A stretch of DNA of 64,000 nt from Lysinibacillus xylanilyticus (GCF_001183605.1 NZ_LFXJ01000005.1:1928809-1992808); one strand, 5' to 3'. Shown: positions 44,747-53,499, numbered from the stretch's first letter. Numbers and translations: made by a program. Notes: generated by a model from the letters alone, not told the origin.

Positions 44747-45235
44747 ATGTACGATTCTTATTATTTTAATGATACCGATGCATTCTTCGCTGGTTTTTTC
44801 CTTATCATTATGTTGATTTTTCTTGTGATGGGTATTGCAGGCTATGTTATTAGTTCACTTATTTATTATCAGGCATCTAAAGCAAATGGCTTTGGTGATC
44901 TTGCCTATGTTGCTTGGATTCCTATTATTAATGTTTATAGCCTTTTCTTATTAACAGCAAAGGGTGATGATGACGTAACAGTTCGTGCCGAAGCGAAAAA
45001 GAATGTTTTAATTTATGCTGGATTATTACTTGTTTCATTCATCATTCCATTTATAGGTATACTCGCTTCCTTAGGTCTTTGTTTTTATGTTATGTACTTC
45101 ACATATCGCCTCTTTTATCGTTGGTCTGGTGAGCCTGGAAGAGCTGTACTTTATATTATTTTATCGTTCATTACATTCGGACTATTCTATTTTATCTACG
45201 GCTTAATGAAAATGAATAAACCTTTTGTTGCATAA
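44747..45235 (+). CDS. Four-helix small membrane protein, paralogue 2
   Basis: A 162-residue paralogue of the protein at 39008, with the same layout and identical ends (LYIILSFITFGLFYFIYGLM, KMNKPFVA). Differences cluster in the N-terminal DTDAFFAGFF and the loop DDDVTVRAEAKKN. AAAGGAGG lies 9 nt upstream. Its terminator is split by the IS element 33 nt past the stop, so read-through into the insertion sequence is possible. Confidence 0.85.
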   Translation: MYDSYYFNDTDAFFAGFFLIIMLIFLVMGIAGYVISSLIYYQASKANGFGDLAYVAWIPIINVYSLFLLTAKGDDDVTVRAEAKKNVLIYAGLLLVSFIIPFIGILASLGLCFYVMYFTYRLFYRWSGEPGRAVLYIILSFITFGLFYFIYGLMKMNKPFVA

Positions 45236-45304
45236 TTACATATGCAAAATGGAAAACCTCTTTACACCTGAAGTGACCCCTAAAAGTTAGACACGGTTAT
45301 TTCA

Positions 45305-46114
45305 TTAGGCAGCTTGGGTAAAATGAGTTCGGTATTGTACCGGACTCGTTTTTAATTTTGCCTTAATCCGTTTCGTATTATAGTAATTTATATATTTTTC
45401 TAATTCTATTTTAAAATGCTCTATACTTTCAAATTCTCTCATGTAAAGGAATTCAGATTTCATAATTCCAAAGAAATTCTCCATGACAGAGTTGTCGTAA
45501 CAGTTTCCTTTACGAGACATACTTTGAACAATCCCTCTTGATTCTAAGGCGCGACGATATTTATTCATTTGATAATGCCAGCCTTGATCGGAATGCATGA
45601 GTAACTGGTGGTGCTCAGGTAAACGTTCGAACGCTTTGTCCAACATATCTGAAACAAGTGAATAGGTTGGTCTAGAGCCAATTGTATACGTGATAATTTC
45701 CCCGTTAAATAAATCTAAAACTGGCGATAAATAAAGTTTCTCACCGAACAATTTAAATTCTGTAATGTCTGTTACCCATTTTTCATTTGGGGCATCTGCT
45801 TTAAAATTGCGGTCTAAAATATTTGGCGCAATTTTACCAACGTTTCCTTTATAGGATTTATATTTTTTCATACGTACAACACACTTTAAACCCAGTTCTT
45901 TCATGATACGTTGCACTTTTTTATGATTCACTTTTTGCCCACGATTCGCTAGCTCGTCACGAATACGGCGATAGCCATAACGCCCTTCATGTTCTTCATA
46001 AATCGCCTTAATTTCCTCTTTTAAATCGGCATCTAAATCTGGTCGATTCATACGTTTTACTAAATCATAGTACGTACTTCGTGGAATGCCAGCGAATTTT
46101 ACGAGTGCTTTCAC
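45305..46114 (-). CDS. IS3-family transposase, OrfB (DDE integrase part)
   Basis: A 269-codon frame with the rve integrase core: Asp in WVTDITEFKLFGEKLYLSPV (about 118), Asp in HSDQGWHYQM (about 174) and Glu in NSVMENFFGIMKSE (about 210), the DD(35)E triad. HTH_21 domain (EGRYGYRRIRDEL) near the start. The frame is open upstream of the GTG at 46114 to about 46172, so it is normally made as OrfAB by -1 slippage near the A5 run at 46168-46172. Confidence 0.94.
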   Translation of the reverse strand: MKALVKFAGIPRSTYYDLVKRMNRPDLDADLKEEIKAIYEEHEGRYGYRRIRDELANRGQKVNHKKVQRIMKELGLKCVVRMKKYKSYKGNVGKIAPNILDRNFKADAPNEKWVTDITEFKLFGEKLYLSPVLDLFNGEIITYTIGSRPTYSLVSDMLDKAFERLPEHHQLLMHSDQGWHYQMNKYRRALESRGIVQSMSRKGNCYDNSVMENFFGIMKSEFLYMREFESIEHFKIELEKYINYYNTKRIKAKLKTSPVQYRTHFTQAA

Positions 46115-46140
46115 CGGATATTTATGCCTTAATTCATAGA

Positions 46141-46662
46141 CTACTTGCGCTTTGTCCTGTTTGGTGATTTTTCTTTGTTTTGAACTAAGGCATTCAACTT
46201 TTTTAAATACTCATTTTCCATTTCTAGTTGTTTAATACGTGCTTCAAGTGCTTCGGTAGAGCCTTCAACTGGTGCTTGTTTCGATTGTTTATTAAATTCT
46301 TTTTTCATGGATGGACGCCCCTTTTTCTTTGATTGAAGGGCATCTAATCCTTGAATTTCATATTGCTTTCTCCAAACACTAATTGTTGAAGGGGCAGGTA
46401 TCTTAAAAATCGCTGCCGTTTCGTTTAAGGACGTACCATTTTCAATCATAAAATTTAGTACATCCATTTTAAACTCTAGTGTGTAATTTGTATATGGCTG
46501 AATAAAAGCTTCAACACCATTGTATTCATATTGCTTAACCCATTTAAGGATTGCTTTATTATCAGTCTCCATAGATTTAGCTATATCATAGGAACTTTCC
46601 TTTCCATTTAAGTAACGCTCAACAGCTTGTAATTTATCTTTGGCAGTATATTTTTTGACCAT
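46141..46662 (-). CDS. IS3-family transposase, OrfA (helix-turn-helix part)
   Basis: A 173-residue DNA-binding part: VKKYTAKDKLQAVERYLNGK begins the first helix-turn-helix, and SLNETAAIFKIPAPSTISVW the second. A C-terminal leucine-zipper-like helix (EALEARIKQLEMENEYLKKL) follows. TTGGAGGTG lies 10 nt before ATG 46662; the longer frame overlaps the terminal repeat. It shares a slippery site with OrfB. Confidence 0.92.
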   Translation of the reverse strand: MVKKYTAKDKLQAVERYLNGKESSYDIAKSMETDNKAILKWVKQYEYNGVEAFIQPYTNYTLEFKMDVLNFMIENGTSLNETAAIFKIPAPSTISVWRKQYEIQGLDALQSKKKGRPSMKKEFNKQSKQAPVEGSTEALEARIKQLEMENEYLKKLNALVQNKEKSPNRTKRK

Positions 46663-46833
46663 ACAAAAACTGCACCTCCAATTGTTAGATGTGTCTAACA
46701 ATTGGGGCGCAGTTCACACCTTTAAAAGGGTAAAGAGGTTTTCAACTTATTCACGTAATTTCACACTATAATGTCCCATGGACTTAGGAATACCTTTTAA
46801 TGCAAGTACCCCACTATAGAAAAAAATCTTATT

Positions 46834-46980
46834 CTAGAAGACACTAGGAACCTCGTCCATTAAAGGAAAGAATTCTGCAATCACTGTTCCCGTCTTTATA
46901 AAATCTTTTGCTATTTGTTCATTTGTAGCCTTTCTATCGTCTCTATAATAAGCGGATCAAATTAATTTTTCTGATACCAC
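46834..46980 (-). pseudogene. C-terminal coding relic, unknown protein
   Basis: Minus-strand frame VVSEKLI-stop-SAYYRDDR, KATNEQIAKDFIKTGTVIAE, FFPLMDEVPSVF-stop. The in-frame TGA and lack of a start mark it as debris. Family not recognised. Confidence 0.35.
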
Positions 46981-47160
46981 TTTTATCAAACGACACTCGC
47001 TGAAAGAAGTTGAAAAATTGGGAACAATCCGTTGTATTTTCTACTCTCTTACAATACTTGACCTATCATGTTTTGAAAAAGAAGTTAGTTAACAGAAAAT
47101 ATATGCTATATTATAGTTAGAAAATTTCGAATTTCTAATTTTAAAATACAAAGGGGTTTG

Positions 47161-48348
47161 ATGATTGTGTATGAAAATATTTTAAGACATCCAGGACCTA
47201 CACCTATTCCGAAAAAGGTTCAGCTTGCGATGAATCACGATATTATTAGTCATCGAAGCAATGAATTTGTAGAGCTTTACCGTGAAACAATTGAATTAGT
47301 AAAACCTGTTTTCGGCACAAAGCAGGATATTTTACTCCTTCCATCAGGTGGTACAGCAGCTTTAGAAGCCGCGGCGGTTAACACTGTTTCTGCTGGTGAA
47401 AATGTTGTTGTGATCACGGTTGGAGCGTTTGGAGACTATTTCGTTTCGATTTGTGAGAAATACGGCTTTCATGTACATAAGCTTGAAAAAGAATGGGGAC
47501 AAGCTTGCACGGCTAAGGAGCTGCGAGAATTCTTGCAGCCATTGAAAGATATTAAAGCTGTTTTTGTCACATACAATGAAACTTCGACTGGTATATTAAA
47601 CCCAATTGCTGAATTAGCACAAGTTGTACGTGAGGAAACTGATGCATTATGTATTGTCGATGGTGTAAGTTGCATAGGTGGAGCTCCTGCTGAAATGGAT
47701 GCCTGGGGAATCGATATTCTTGTTACTGGATCTCAAAAAGCGATGATGCTTCCTCCAGGACTTTCTTTTGTCAGTGTTAGTGATAGAGCTTGGAACGTTA
47801 TTGAAGAAAATAATACACCGTCCTATTATTTAAACTTATTAAGCTATCGTAGTTGGGCAGAAAAAGGGATGACTCCAAACACACCTACTGTCACACTTAT
47901 ATATGGACTTCACGAAGTATGTAAACTTATAGAGGAAGAAGGAGGCTTTGAACATACAGTTGCCCGCCATGAACTAATGAAAAACATGGTTCGTCATGCG
48001 ATGAATGCCCTTAATATCGAGCTTCTCACTACGGATGAGCATGCTTCTCCAACCATTACCGCGATTATGGCACCAAAAGGGATTGCGCTCGGTGACTTCT
48101 TGTCGCATTTAAAGCAACAATATCATTTAGATTTCGCTGGAGGACTCGGTCATTTGCAAGGGGAAATTTTCAGATTCGGCCATATGGGCTATTGCTTCCC
48201 AAGTGATATTTTACAGGCCGTTTCTTTAATGGAAGCAGCACTTCAAGACTTTGAATATGACTTTGAGCCAGGCGCAGGTGTACGAGCAGCACAGGAAGTA
48301 TTTTTAACCGCCCAGCGAAAACAATGCCACGATAAGGTAAAACTTTAA
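47161..48348 (+). CDS. Class V aminotransferase (alanine-glyoxylate / ureidoglycine type)
   Basis: A 395-residue PLP enzyme. Fold type I hallmarks: HPGPTPIPKKV at the N-terminus, LLLPSGGTAALEAAAVN (about 59-75), CIVDGVSCIGGAPAEMD (about 162) and the PLP lysine in VTGSQKAMMLPPG (about 194). It resembles PucG ((S)-ureidoglycine-glyoxylate transaminase) and serine-pyruvate transaminases. No purine-catabolism genes adjoin, so serine, alanine or another donor is possible. AAAGGGG precedes ATG 47161; GTG 47167 is an alternative. Confidence 0.9.
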   Translation: MIVYENILRHPGPTPIPKKVQLAMNHDIISHRSNEFVELYRETIELVKPVFGTKQDILLLPSGGTAALEAAAVNTVSAGENVVVITVGAFGDYFVSICEKYGFHVHKLEKEWGQACTAKELREFLQPLKDIKAVFVTYNETSTGILNPIAELAQVVREETDALCIVDGVSCIGGAPAEMDAWGIDILVTGSQKAMMLPPGLSFVSVSDRAWNVIEENNTPSYYLNLLSYRSWAEKGMTPNTPTVTLIYGLHEVCKLIEEEGGFEHTVARHELMKNMVRHAMNALNIELLTTDEHASPTITAIMAPKGIALGDFLSHLKQQYHLDFAGGLGHLQGEIFRFGHMGYCFPSDILQAVSLMEAALQDFEYDFEPGAGVRAAQEVFLTAQRKQCHDKVKL

Positions 48349-48447
48349 CCAGTGTGGTCTTCTGCATCCACCGGTTAGCCTTCACCAATTGGGCTTATAC
48401 AGGTAGTTATTCTCCATTTTACCGCTTGCTAATGTGGTTAAAGATTT

Positions 48448-48480
48448 AAACCTCCAAATCTATGTGGATTTGGAGGTTTG
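48448..48480 (+). terminator. Terminator of the aminotransferase gene
   Basis: Perfect arms AAACCTCCAAATC (48448-48460) and GATTTGGAGGTTT (48467-48479). The normal T run is replaced by the GTTT array. Confidence 0.85.
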
Positions 48481-48534
48481 TTTGTTTGTTTGTTTGTTTG
48501 TTTGTTTGTTTGTTTGTTTGTTTATTTATTTAAG
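48476..48534 (+). repeat. Tetranucleotide microsatellite (GTTT)12(ATTT)2
   Basis: Twelve GTTT units (48476-48523), then ATTT units, directly continuing the terminator stem. Slippage would change the length. Confidence 0.97.
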
Positions 48535-48633
48535 TTAATTTCATCCCTTTAGTTTCAATGGGTCTGTAACAAACTTTTAGTTATCGCTTTTTATATTGAG
48601 GTTGGGACATAAATAGTCTCGAGAAGAAGTGAG

Positions 48634-48667
48634 AAAAGTGAATCGCGTGGTCGTTTTCACTTTTTTC
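48634..48667. terminator. Terminator-like hairpin near the tetR stop
   Basis: AAAAGTGAA (48635-48643) pairs with TTTTCACTTTT (48654-48664); T run on the plus strand and a weaker one on the minus strand. Confidence 0.5.
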
Positions 48668-48692
48668 GAAAGATGTTAATAGTCTACAAAAT

Positions 48693-49274
48693 TTATTTAA
48701 GCAATGTGAGAGTTGTTGCGATCGCATTGTCAATAAATGATTTTTGTGGTTGAGATTTCATCATGACCGTTAATCCAATTAACGCCACAATTAGAGCCTG
48801 TGCTATAGACTTTGCATCTGTGCCTTCCTCTAACTCACCCGATTGGATTCCTCGTTCAATTGTCTCCTGAAAAATGACAGCTAGATAAAGTTGATGTTCT
48901 CTCGTTAAGATTTCAAATCTCTCATCATGAGGAGCTAGTTCAACCATTGTATTGATGCAAAAACAGCCGTTACTAATATCTTTCGTATATTCAGCAGCAA
49001 TCACTTCTTCAAAAAAAATAGCAAATGCCTGTTTTACAGAGGTATGACCTTGAAGTCTAGCTCGTATATCAGCTGCACGAGATGTCGTATATCTACGAAG
49101 TGCTGCTTCGAATAGTTCCTTTTTATCTCCAAAGGTTGAATAAATACTCGGACGTTGAATCCCCATTCTAGCAGTGAGATCACTTAAAGATGTAGCTTCA
49201 TAGCCCTTCTCCCAAAATAACTGCATGGCAGCCTCTAAAACTTTTTCCTCATCAAATTCACGGGTTCTTGCCAT
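48693..49274 (-). CDS. TetR-family repressor
   Basis: A 193-residue regulator: helix-turn-helix LSDLTARMGIQRPSIYSTFG (about 29-48) followed by DKKELFEAAL. The C-terminal ligand domain resembles TetR_C_16/AcrR types (SNGCFCINTMVELAPHDERF). Divergent from an MFS exporter. Near-identical boxes TACC(G/A)AACA/GGTATGT lie before both genes, so it very likely represses itself and the exporter operon. Confidence 0.93.
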   Translation of the reverse strand: MARTREFDEEKVLEAAMQLFWEKGYEATSLSDLTARMGIQRPSIYSTFGDKKELFEAALRRYTTSRAADIRARLQGHTSVKQAFAIFFEEVIAAEYTKDISNGCFCINTMVELAPHDERFEILTREHQLYLAVIFQETIERGIQSGELEEGTDAKSIAQALIVALIGLTVMMKSQPQKSFIDNAIATTLTLLK

Positions 49275-49331
49275 AAAAATTCCACCTCCATTGTTTATGA
49301 GTTAGTGAGTTTGTTACTATAAAATTTTAAA

Positions 49332-49346
49332 TACCAAACAGTATGT
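49332..49346 (-). promoter_or_regulatory. TetR operator 1 (before tetR)
   Basis: TACCAAACAGTATGT, identical to operator 2 apart from two G-to-A changes. Confidence 0.6.
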
Positions 49347-49428
49347 AAACATTGTATAATCAGCTGCTTTCATTGTCAATTTTCGTTGTATTAGGTAACT
49401 ACGGAGGAAAATATTTTTAAATAAACCC

Positions 49429-49490
49429 TTGACATTATAAACAACACTAAGATATATTTACCAATAATTATATTGTACCGAACGGTATGT
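49429..49490 (+). promoter_or_regulatory. MFS promoter with TetR operator 2
   Basis: TTGACA (49429-49434), 18-nt spacer, TATATT (49453-49458). The operator TACCGAACGGTATGT (49476-49490), with TACCG/CGGTA arms, lies about +12 to +26 from the predicted start. Confidence 0.65.
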
Positions 49491-49526
49491 TATAATTAAA
49501 ATCCAATGATGAACGGAGGATATGGC

Positions 49527-50744
49527 GTGGACCATAATCTGAAGCAAGAAGTTGATGCATCTGTGATGAACCTACAACCTTCTATGTCTAGAACTGTAAC
49601 TTTATTATTCGCAACAGCCTGCGGAATGTCTGTCGCCAATATTTATTTCGCACAGCCGTTGCTTGATCAATTGTCTAATGAATTTAATATTGATCACTCG
49701 ACAATAGGTGTTGTAATTACCATCACGCAGATCTTTTATGGATTGGGCTTATTACTTCTAGTGCCTCTTGGAGATTTACTTAACCAACGACGCTTGATTA
49801 TCGGACAGATGCTATTATCCACAATGGCTTTGGTTATAGTGGGTACTGCTTCTTTTAGCGTGATGCTTTTTACTGGTATGGCCTTAGTAGGTCTACTTGC
49901 AGTTGTGACGCAGACACTTGTGGCGTTCGCAGCAACTATGGCTTCCCCTACAGAACGTGGACGTGTTGTTGGTATTGTTACAAGCGGGATCGTCATTGGC
50001 ATTCTGCTCGCTCGAACCTTTGCTGGTCTATTAACAGACCTTACAGGATGGCGATCCGTCTATCTAGTCTCTGCCGCTCTCATGCTTGTAATGGTTTGTA
50101 TGTTTCTGAAGGTGTTACCAAAGGTGGAGCGTGAAGTAAAATCACTCCCCTATCATCAGCTAATTAAATCCGTATTCACTCTGTTTATGCAAGAAAGAAC
50201 ATTACGCATCCGCTCAGTTCTAGCCATGCTAATTTTTGCTGATTTCAGTATTTTGTGGACTTCACTTGTTCTACCACTTAGTGCGCCACCATTAGCTCTT
50301 TCACACAGTGTAATTGGCGCATTTGGTCTCGTTGGAGTGGCTGGTGCACTAGCTGCAGCACAGGCCGGGAAACTGGCCGATCGAGGTTACGGACAAAGAA
50401 CGACAGGCATTGCTTTAGTTCTATTACTCATTTCATGGTTGTTTATCAACTATCTAGAACAGTCGTTATTGGCATTAATTGTAGGTATTGTGTTGCTCGA
50501 TTTGGCCGTGCAGGCAGTACATGTCACTAATCAGACGATGATTCTTCCATTACGTACAGAGGCACGGAGTCGACTTACTGCTGGATATATGATGTTTTAT
50601 TCCATCGGCAGTGCTGGTGGCTCAATTGCTTCTACACAGATGTATGCACACTTTGGTTGGGGAGGGGTTAGTTTCCTCGGAGCTTTAATCAGTGCATTTG
50701 CCCTTATTTTTTGGGCTACGACTAAACGGTTAACAAAAAATTAA
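49527..50744 (+). CDS. MFS exporter (YnfM/multidrug type)
   Basis: A 405-residue twelve-helix MFS protein. GGAGG lies 7 nt before GTG 49527; ATGs at 49506 and 49509 lie upstream of the site. Visible: FAQPLLDQLSNEF (helix 1-2), LLLVPLGDLLNQRRLI (motif A, about 78-93) and ASPTERGRVVG (about 141). Probably exports a toxic compound under TetR control. The TAA stop runs into the M1 palindrome of repeat copy 5. Confidence 0.9.
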   Translation: MDHNLKQEVDASVMNLQPSMSRTVTLLFATACGMSVANIYFAQPLLDQLSNEFNIDHSTIGVVITITQIFYGLGLLLLVPLGDLLNQRRLIIGQMLLSTMALVIVGTASFSVMLFTGMALVGLLAVVTQTLVAFAATMASPTERGRVVGIVTSGIVIGILLARTFAGLLTDLTGWRSVYLVSAALMLVMVCMFLKVLPKVEREVKSLPYHQLIKSVFTLFMQERTLRIRSVLAMLIFADFSILWTSLVLPLSAPPLALSHSVIGAFGLVGVAGALAAAQAGKLADRGYGQRTTGIALVLLLISWLFINYLEQSLLALIVGIVLLDLAVQAVHVTNQTMILPLRTEARSRLTAGYMMFYSIGSAGGSIASTQMYAHFGWGGVSFLGALISAFALIFWATTKRLTKN

Positions 50745-50830
50745 TTATGCCTCGGCATAATTCTTGTGACATCCGCAGGAGGCTTCAACTTATTTCAGCG
50801 GAAGTTAGTACACCCGCTGAAAAGTAGCTT
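50741..50830 (+). repeat. Structured repeat family A, copy 5 (minimal form)
   Basis: M1 palindrome AATTATGCC-TC-GGCATAATT, block TGACATCCGCAGGAGGCTTC and M4 hairpin TTTCAGCGG ... CCGCTGAAA only; the long stem and cloverleaf modules are absent. Confidence 0.88.
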
Positions 50831-50907
50831 AAACCTGTATTCATCTCACTACCTAAAAAGGTGAGAGACTTCTGTACCTGCCGCTATTCTTTCGGTACAA
50901 AAGACAT

Positions 50908-50935
50908 TTGTAGCTGACGCTTCACTTTAGCTACC
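50908..50935 (+). repeat. Repeat family B, single unit
   Basis: ACATTTGTAGCTGACGCTTC followed by ACTTTAGCTACC matches the family B core at 23554, 75 bp after family A copy 5. Confidence 0.75.
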
Positions 50936-50981
50936 AAAACACTTGCTGAAAAAAGTTTAAATTGACTAGGAGAGATTACAA

Positions 50982-52055
50982 ATGGAAATAGGAATTACCT
51001 CTTTTGTAGAAACAAAACCAGATGTTCATAGTGGTGAAGTGATTAGTCATGCACAACGTTTGCGTGAAGTAGTTGAAGAAATTATTCTTGCAGATCAGGT
51101 GGGACTGGATGTATTTGGTGTTGGTGAGCACCATCGAGAAGATTATGCTGCTTCCTCTCCAGCAATGGTGCTATCTGCTGCAGCTCCACAAACAAAAAAG
51201 ATTCGGCTTACAAGTGCAGTAACAGTTCTATCTTCAGCTGATCCTGTACGTGTCTTTCAAGATTTTTCCACATTAGATGGACTATCAAATGGGCGTGCTG
51301 AGATTATGGCAGGTCGTGGTTCCTTTATCGAATCCTTCCCCTTGTTTGGCTACAATTTAAATGATTATGATGAACTATTTGAGGAACATTTGGACTTACT
51401 CCTCAAAATTCGCGAGTCAGAAAAAATAGTATGGGAAGGTAGACATCGGCCAGCAATCAATAATTTAGGTGTGTATCCAAGACCTGTTCAAAACTCCTTA
51501 CCAATATGGGTTGGCAGTGGAGGAAATCAACAATCTGCCATCCGTGCAGGACTTTTAGGATTACCACTTATGCTAGCAATCATTGGTGGCAGTCCAATGC
51601 AGTTTGCACCTATCGTACAGCTCTATAAAAAGGCAGCTGCTCAAGCAGGGCATGATCTATCAAAACTTCAGGTTGGATCTCATTCAATAGGTTTCGTCGG
51701 CCCGAATACTGACTGGGCAGCGGATACATTTTTCCCATCAACGAAGGCGGGCATGAATAAATTGGGCAAAGAAAGAGGTTGGCGATATTATGATCGCTCT
51801 AGCTATGATGCTGCACGTAGTTTTGAAGGGGCGTTATATGTAGGTGATCCAGATACAGTTGCTGAAAAAATCATTCATCTGCGTAAACATGTAGGGATTA
51901 CACGTTTTATGCTGTACGTACCATTAAGCACAATGCCACATGATCAAGTTATGCAAGCTATAGAATTGCTCGGAACAAAAGTTGCTCCTCGAGTACGTGA
52001 GGAAGTTGCCAAATGGGAGGCGGAAATGGCACTAGAAGGACATCCATTTCTTTAA
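50982..52055 (+). CDS. LLM-class flavin-dependent monooxygenase
   Basis: A 357-residue luciferase-like TIM-barrel protein: GLDVFGVGEHHREDYAASSP (about 40-59), RIRLTSAVTVLSSADPVRVF (about 68-87), and PIWVGSGGNQQSAIRAGLLG (about 168). Needs reduced FMN from a partner reductase. AGGAGAG precedes the ATG. The esterase gene follows after 29 nt, so the two form an operon, probably with the TetR-MFS pair as a detoxification cluster (inference). Confidence 0.92.
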   Translation: MEIGITSFVETKPDVHSGEVISHAQRLREVVEEIILADQVGLDVFGVGEHHREDYAASSPAMVLSAAAPQTKKIRLTSAVTVLSSADPVRVFQDFSTLDGLSNGRAEIMAGRGSFIESFPLFGYNLNDYDELFEEHLDLLLKIRESEKIVWEGRHRPAINNLGVYPRPVQNSLPIWVGSGGNQQSAIRAGLLGLPLMLAIIGGSPMQFAPIVQLYKKAAAQAGHDLSKLQVGSHSIGFVGPNTDWAADTFFPSTKAGMNKLGKERGWRYYDRSSYDAARSFEGALYVGDPDTVAEKIIHLRKHVGITRFMLYVPLSTMPHDQVMQAIELLGTKVAPRVREEVAKWEAEMALEGHPFL

Positions 52056-52084
52056 GATATCATTATTTAATAGGAGGAATTTAT

Positions 52085-53026
52085 ATGACGATCAATAATC
52101 GAGTCTTGCCAGAATTAAGACAGACTTACTCCCAATTTCCAGGATTTCGGTTGGAGGAAGATTTAGAGTGGAGTCGAAGTCTCTTGTCCAACCCACCTTC
52201 GGAGAAGTCAGAACTTGTACACACATCAATTCGGATGATTCCCAGAGGTCACGGAGACGAGATGTTGGTTAAAATTTATGAACCTGTTGAACGAAATATT
52301 AATCAACTTCCAGCGATGCTTTGGATTCATGGCGGTGGTTTCGTTATGGGACACCCTAATATGGATGATATTTTATGTGAACGCTTTGTTCAGACTGCTA
52401 ATTGCGTTGTCGTTTCGGTTGATTATCGACTTGCTCCTGAGCATCCCTATCCGGCGGCTATAGAAGATTGTTATGCAGGGTTAGTATGGATGACAACCGA
52501 GGCATTATCACTTGGCATCGATGTCAAACGGGTGGCGATTGCAGGCGCAAGTGGTGGCGGAGGGCTAACAGCAGCTCTAGCATTAATGGCTCGTGACAAA
52601 GGAGGACCCTCAATTATATTCCAGATGCCACTGTATCCAATGCTTGATAACCGAAATGAAGCACCTTCCAGCTACGAGATTACCGAGGAGCATGCAACAT
52701 GGAGTAGAACTAATAATTTGACAGCTTGGCGTATGTATTTAGGTGAGGAAAAGGATACCCATGAGCTATCTCCGTATGCGGTCCCTTCAAGAGCAGATAA
52801 CTTAGCAGGATTACCTCCAGCTTATACATGTATAGGTCAACTCGATTTATTCCGAGATGAAACCATTGATTACGTGACACGTCTTGCCCAAGCAGGAGTA
52901 GATGTTGAATTCCACCTCTACCCTGGTAGCTTCCATTGCTTTGAAGTCTTTGTGCCAGATGCCGAAGTAAGTCATCGAGCTAGTCAGAATTATTTAGACG
53001 CTATGGCACGTGCACTTTATTCTTAA
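52085..53026 (+). CDS. Alpha/beta-hydrolase of the HSL/GDXG esterase family
   Basis: A 313-residue esterase. Oxyanion motif HGGGFVMG (about 80-87), nucleophile Ser in AGASGGGG (about 155-162), acid in GQLDLFRDE (about 255) and His in GSFHCFEVF (about 285): the hormone-sensitive-lipase set. ATAGGAGG lies 8 nt before ATG 52085; the frame extends further upstream into the LLM gene but without a start site. May hydrolyse an ester made by the neighbouring monooxygenase (Baeyer-Villiger-like route, inference). Confidence 0.93.
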   Translation: MTINNRVLPELRQTYSQFPGFRLEEDLEWSRSLLSNPPSEKSELVHTSIRMIPRGHGDEMLVKIYEPVERNINQLPAMLWIHGGGFVMGHPNMDDILCERFVQTANCVVVSVDYRLAPEHPYPAAIEDCYAGLVWMTTEALSLGIDVKRVAIAGASGGGGLTAALALMARDKGGPSIIFQMPLYPMLDNRNEAPSSYEITEEHATWSRTNNLTAWRMYLGEEKDTHELSPYAVPSRADNLAGLPPAYTCIGQLDLFRDETIDYVTRLAQAGVDVEFHLYPGSFHCFEVFVPDAEVSHRASQNYLDAMARALYS

Positions 53027-53246
53027 TATCGGATAACCCTAAACTTCAAATGAAGTCTTCTCTCCTACTGACTGATTTAATGTGTATGAGAACGATACAC
53101 CTAAGTAAAATTGCAACTAAGGCCAATGCTTCACGGTATGATCGACCGAATAATCTTTTACAACTAGAATTATGAATATAAGTGCATTTTCAAAAGCTAA
53201 AAGTGTTATACTAATAAGCATGTTATAAATTGAGGAGTTAGACAGT

Positions 53247-53438
53247 ATGAAATATTTTAAACCACAAATGCAGCAACTTGTGAAAGAAAACCGTGAATTA
53301 CATGATCGCCTAAAAGAATTAATGTCCGAAATGGATTTGCAAAAAAATTATGCTTTAAAAGCTCTATATCACGCTGAAGTAGCGGACGGTGGGCGCTATC
53401 AGCAAGATTATCAAGCGTTGGACTATTTATATAAATAA
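53247..53438 (+). CDS. Small coiled-coil protein, unknown
   Basis: A 63-residue hydrophilic helical protein (QLVKENRELHDRLKELMSEM is heptad-like) ending YQQDYQALDYLYK. GAGGAG lies 9 nt before the ATG and a strong terminator follows, so it is probably real. No family recognised. Confidence 0.6.
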   Translation: MKYFKPQMQQLVKENRELHDRLKELMSEMDLQKNYALKALYHAEVADGGRYQQDYQALDYLYK

Positions 53439-53460
53439 CTCTAAATGAGCAAAAGTAATA

Positions 53461-53499
53461 AACGCAAGAATGTTGATTTATAGCATTCTTGCGTTTTCT
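53461..53499. terminator. Bidirectional terminator
   Basis: Perfect arms AACGCAAGAATG (53461-53472) and CATTCTTGCGTT (53484-53495). It serves the small gene and the convergent dsdA. Confidence 0.85.

Larger units (their letters stand above)
45269..46716 (-). mobile_element. IS3-family (IS150-group) insertion sequence, 1448 bp, complete
   Basis: Terminal inverted repeats, 20 of 26 matching (TGAA.TG..CCC..A..GTTAGACAC), at 45269-45294 and 46691-46716. The flanks CACC (45265-45268 and 46717-46720) are a 4-bp target duplication. Removing the element rebuilds an intact terminator (ACCTCTTTACACCTTTAAA...) like the one at 39512. Two ORFs, orfA and orfB in the -1 frame, encode the transposase. Confidence 0.95.

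Noticed and set aside
46988..47012. Possible family A end (CGCTGAAAGAAGTTG)
   Set aside because: Matches the end of M4 only; too short to call a copy.
52013..52084. Longer N-terminus for the esterase, overlapping the monooxygenase gene
   Set aside because: A strong ribosome binding site (ATAGGAGG) points to ATG 52085, and the extra residues are unlike the family.
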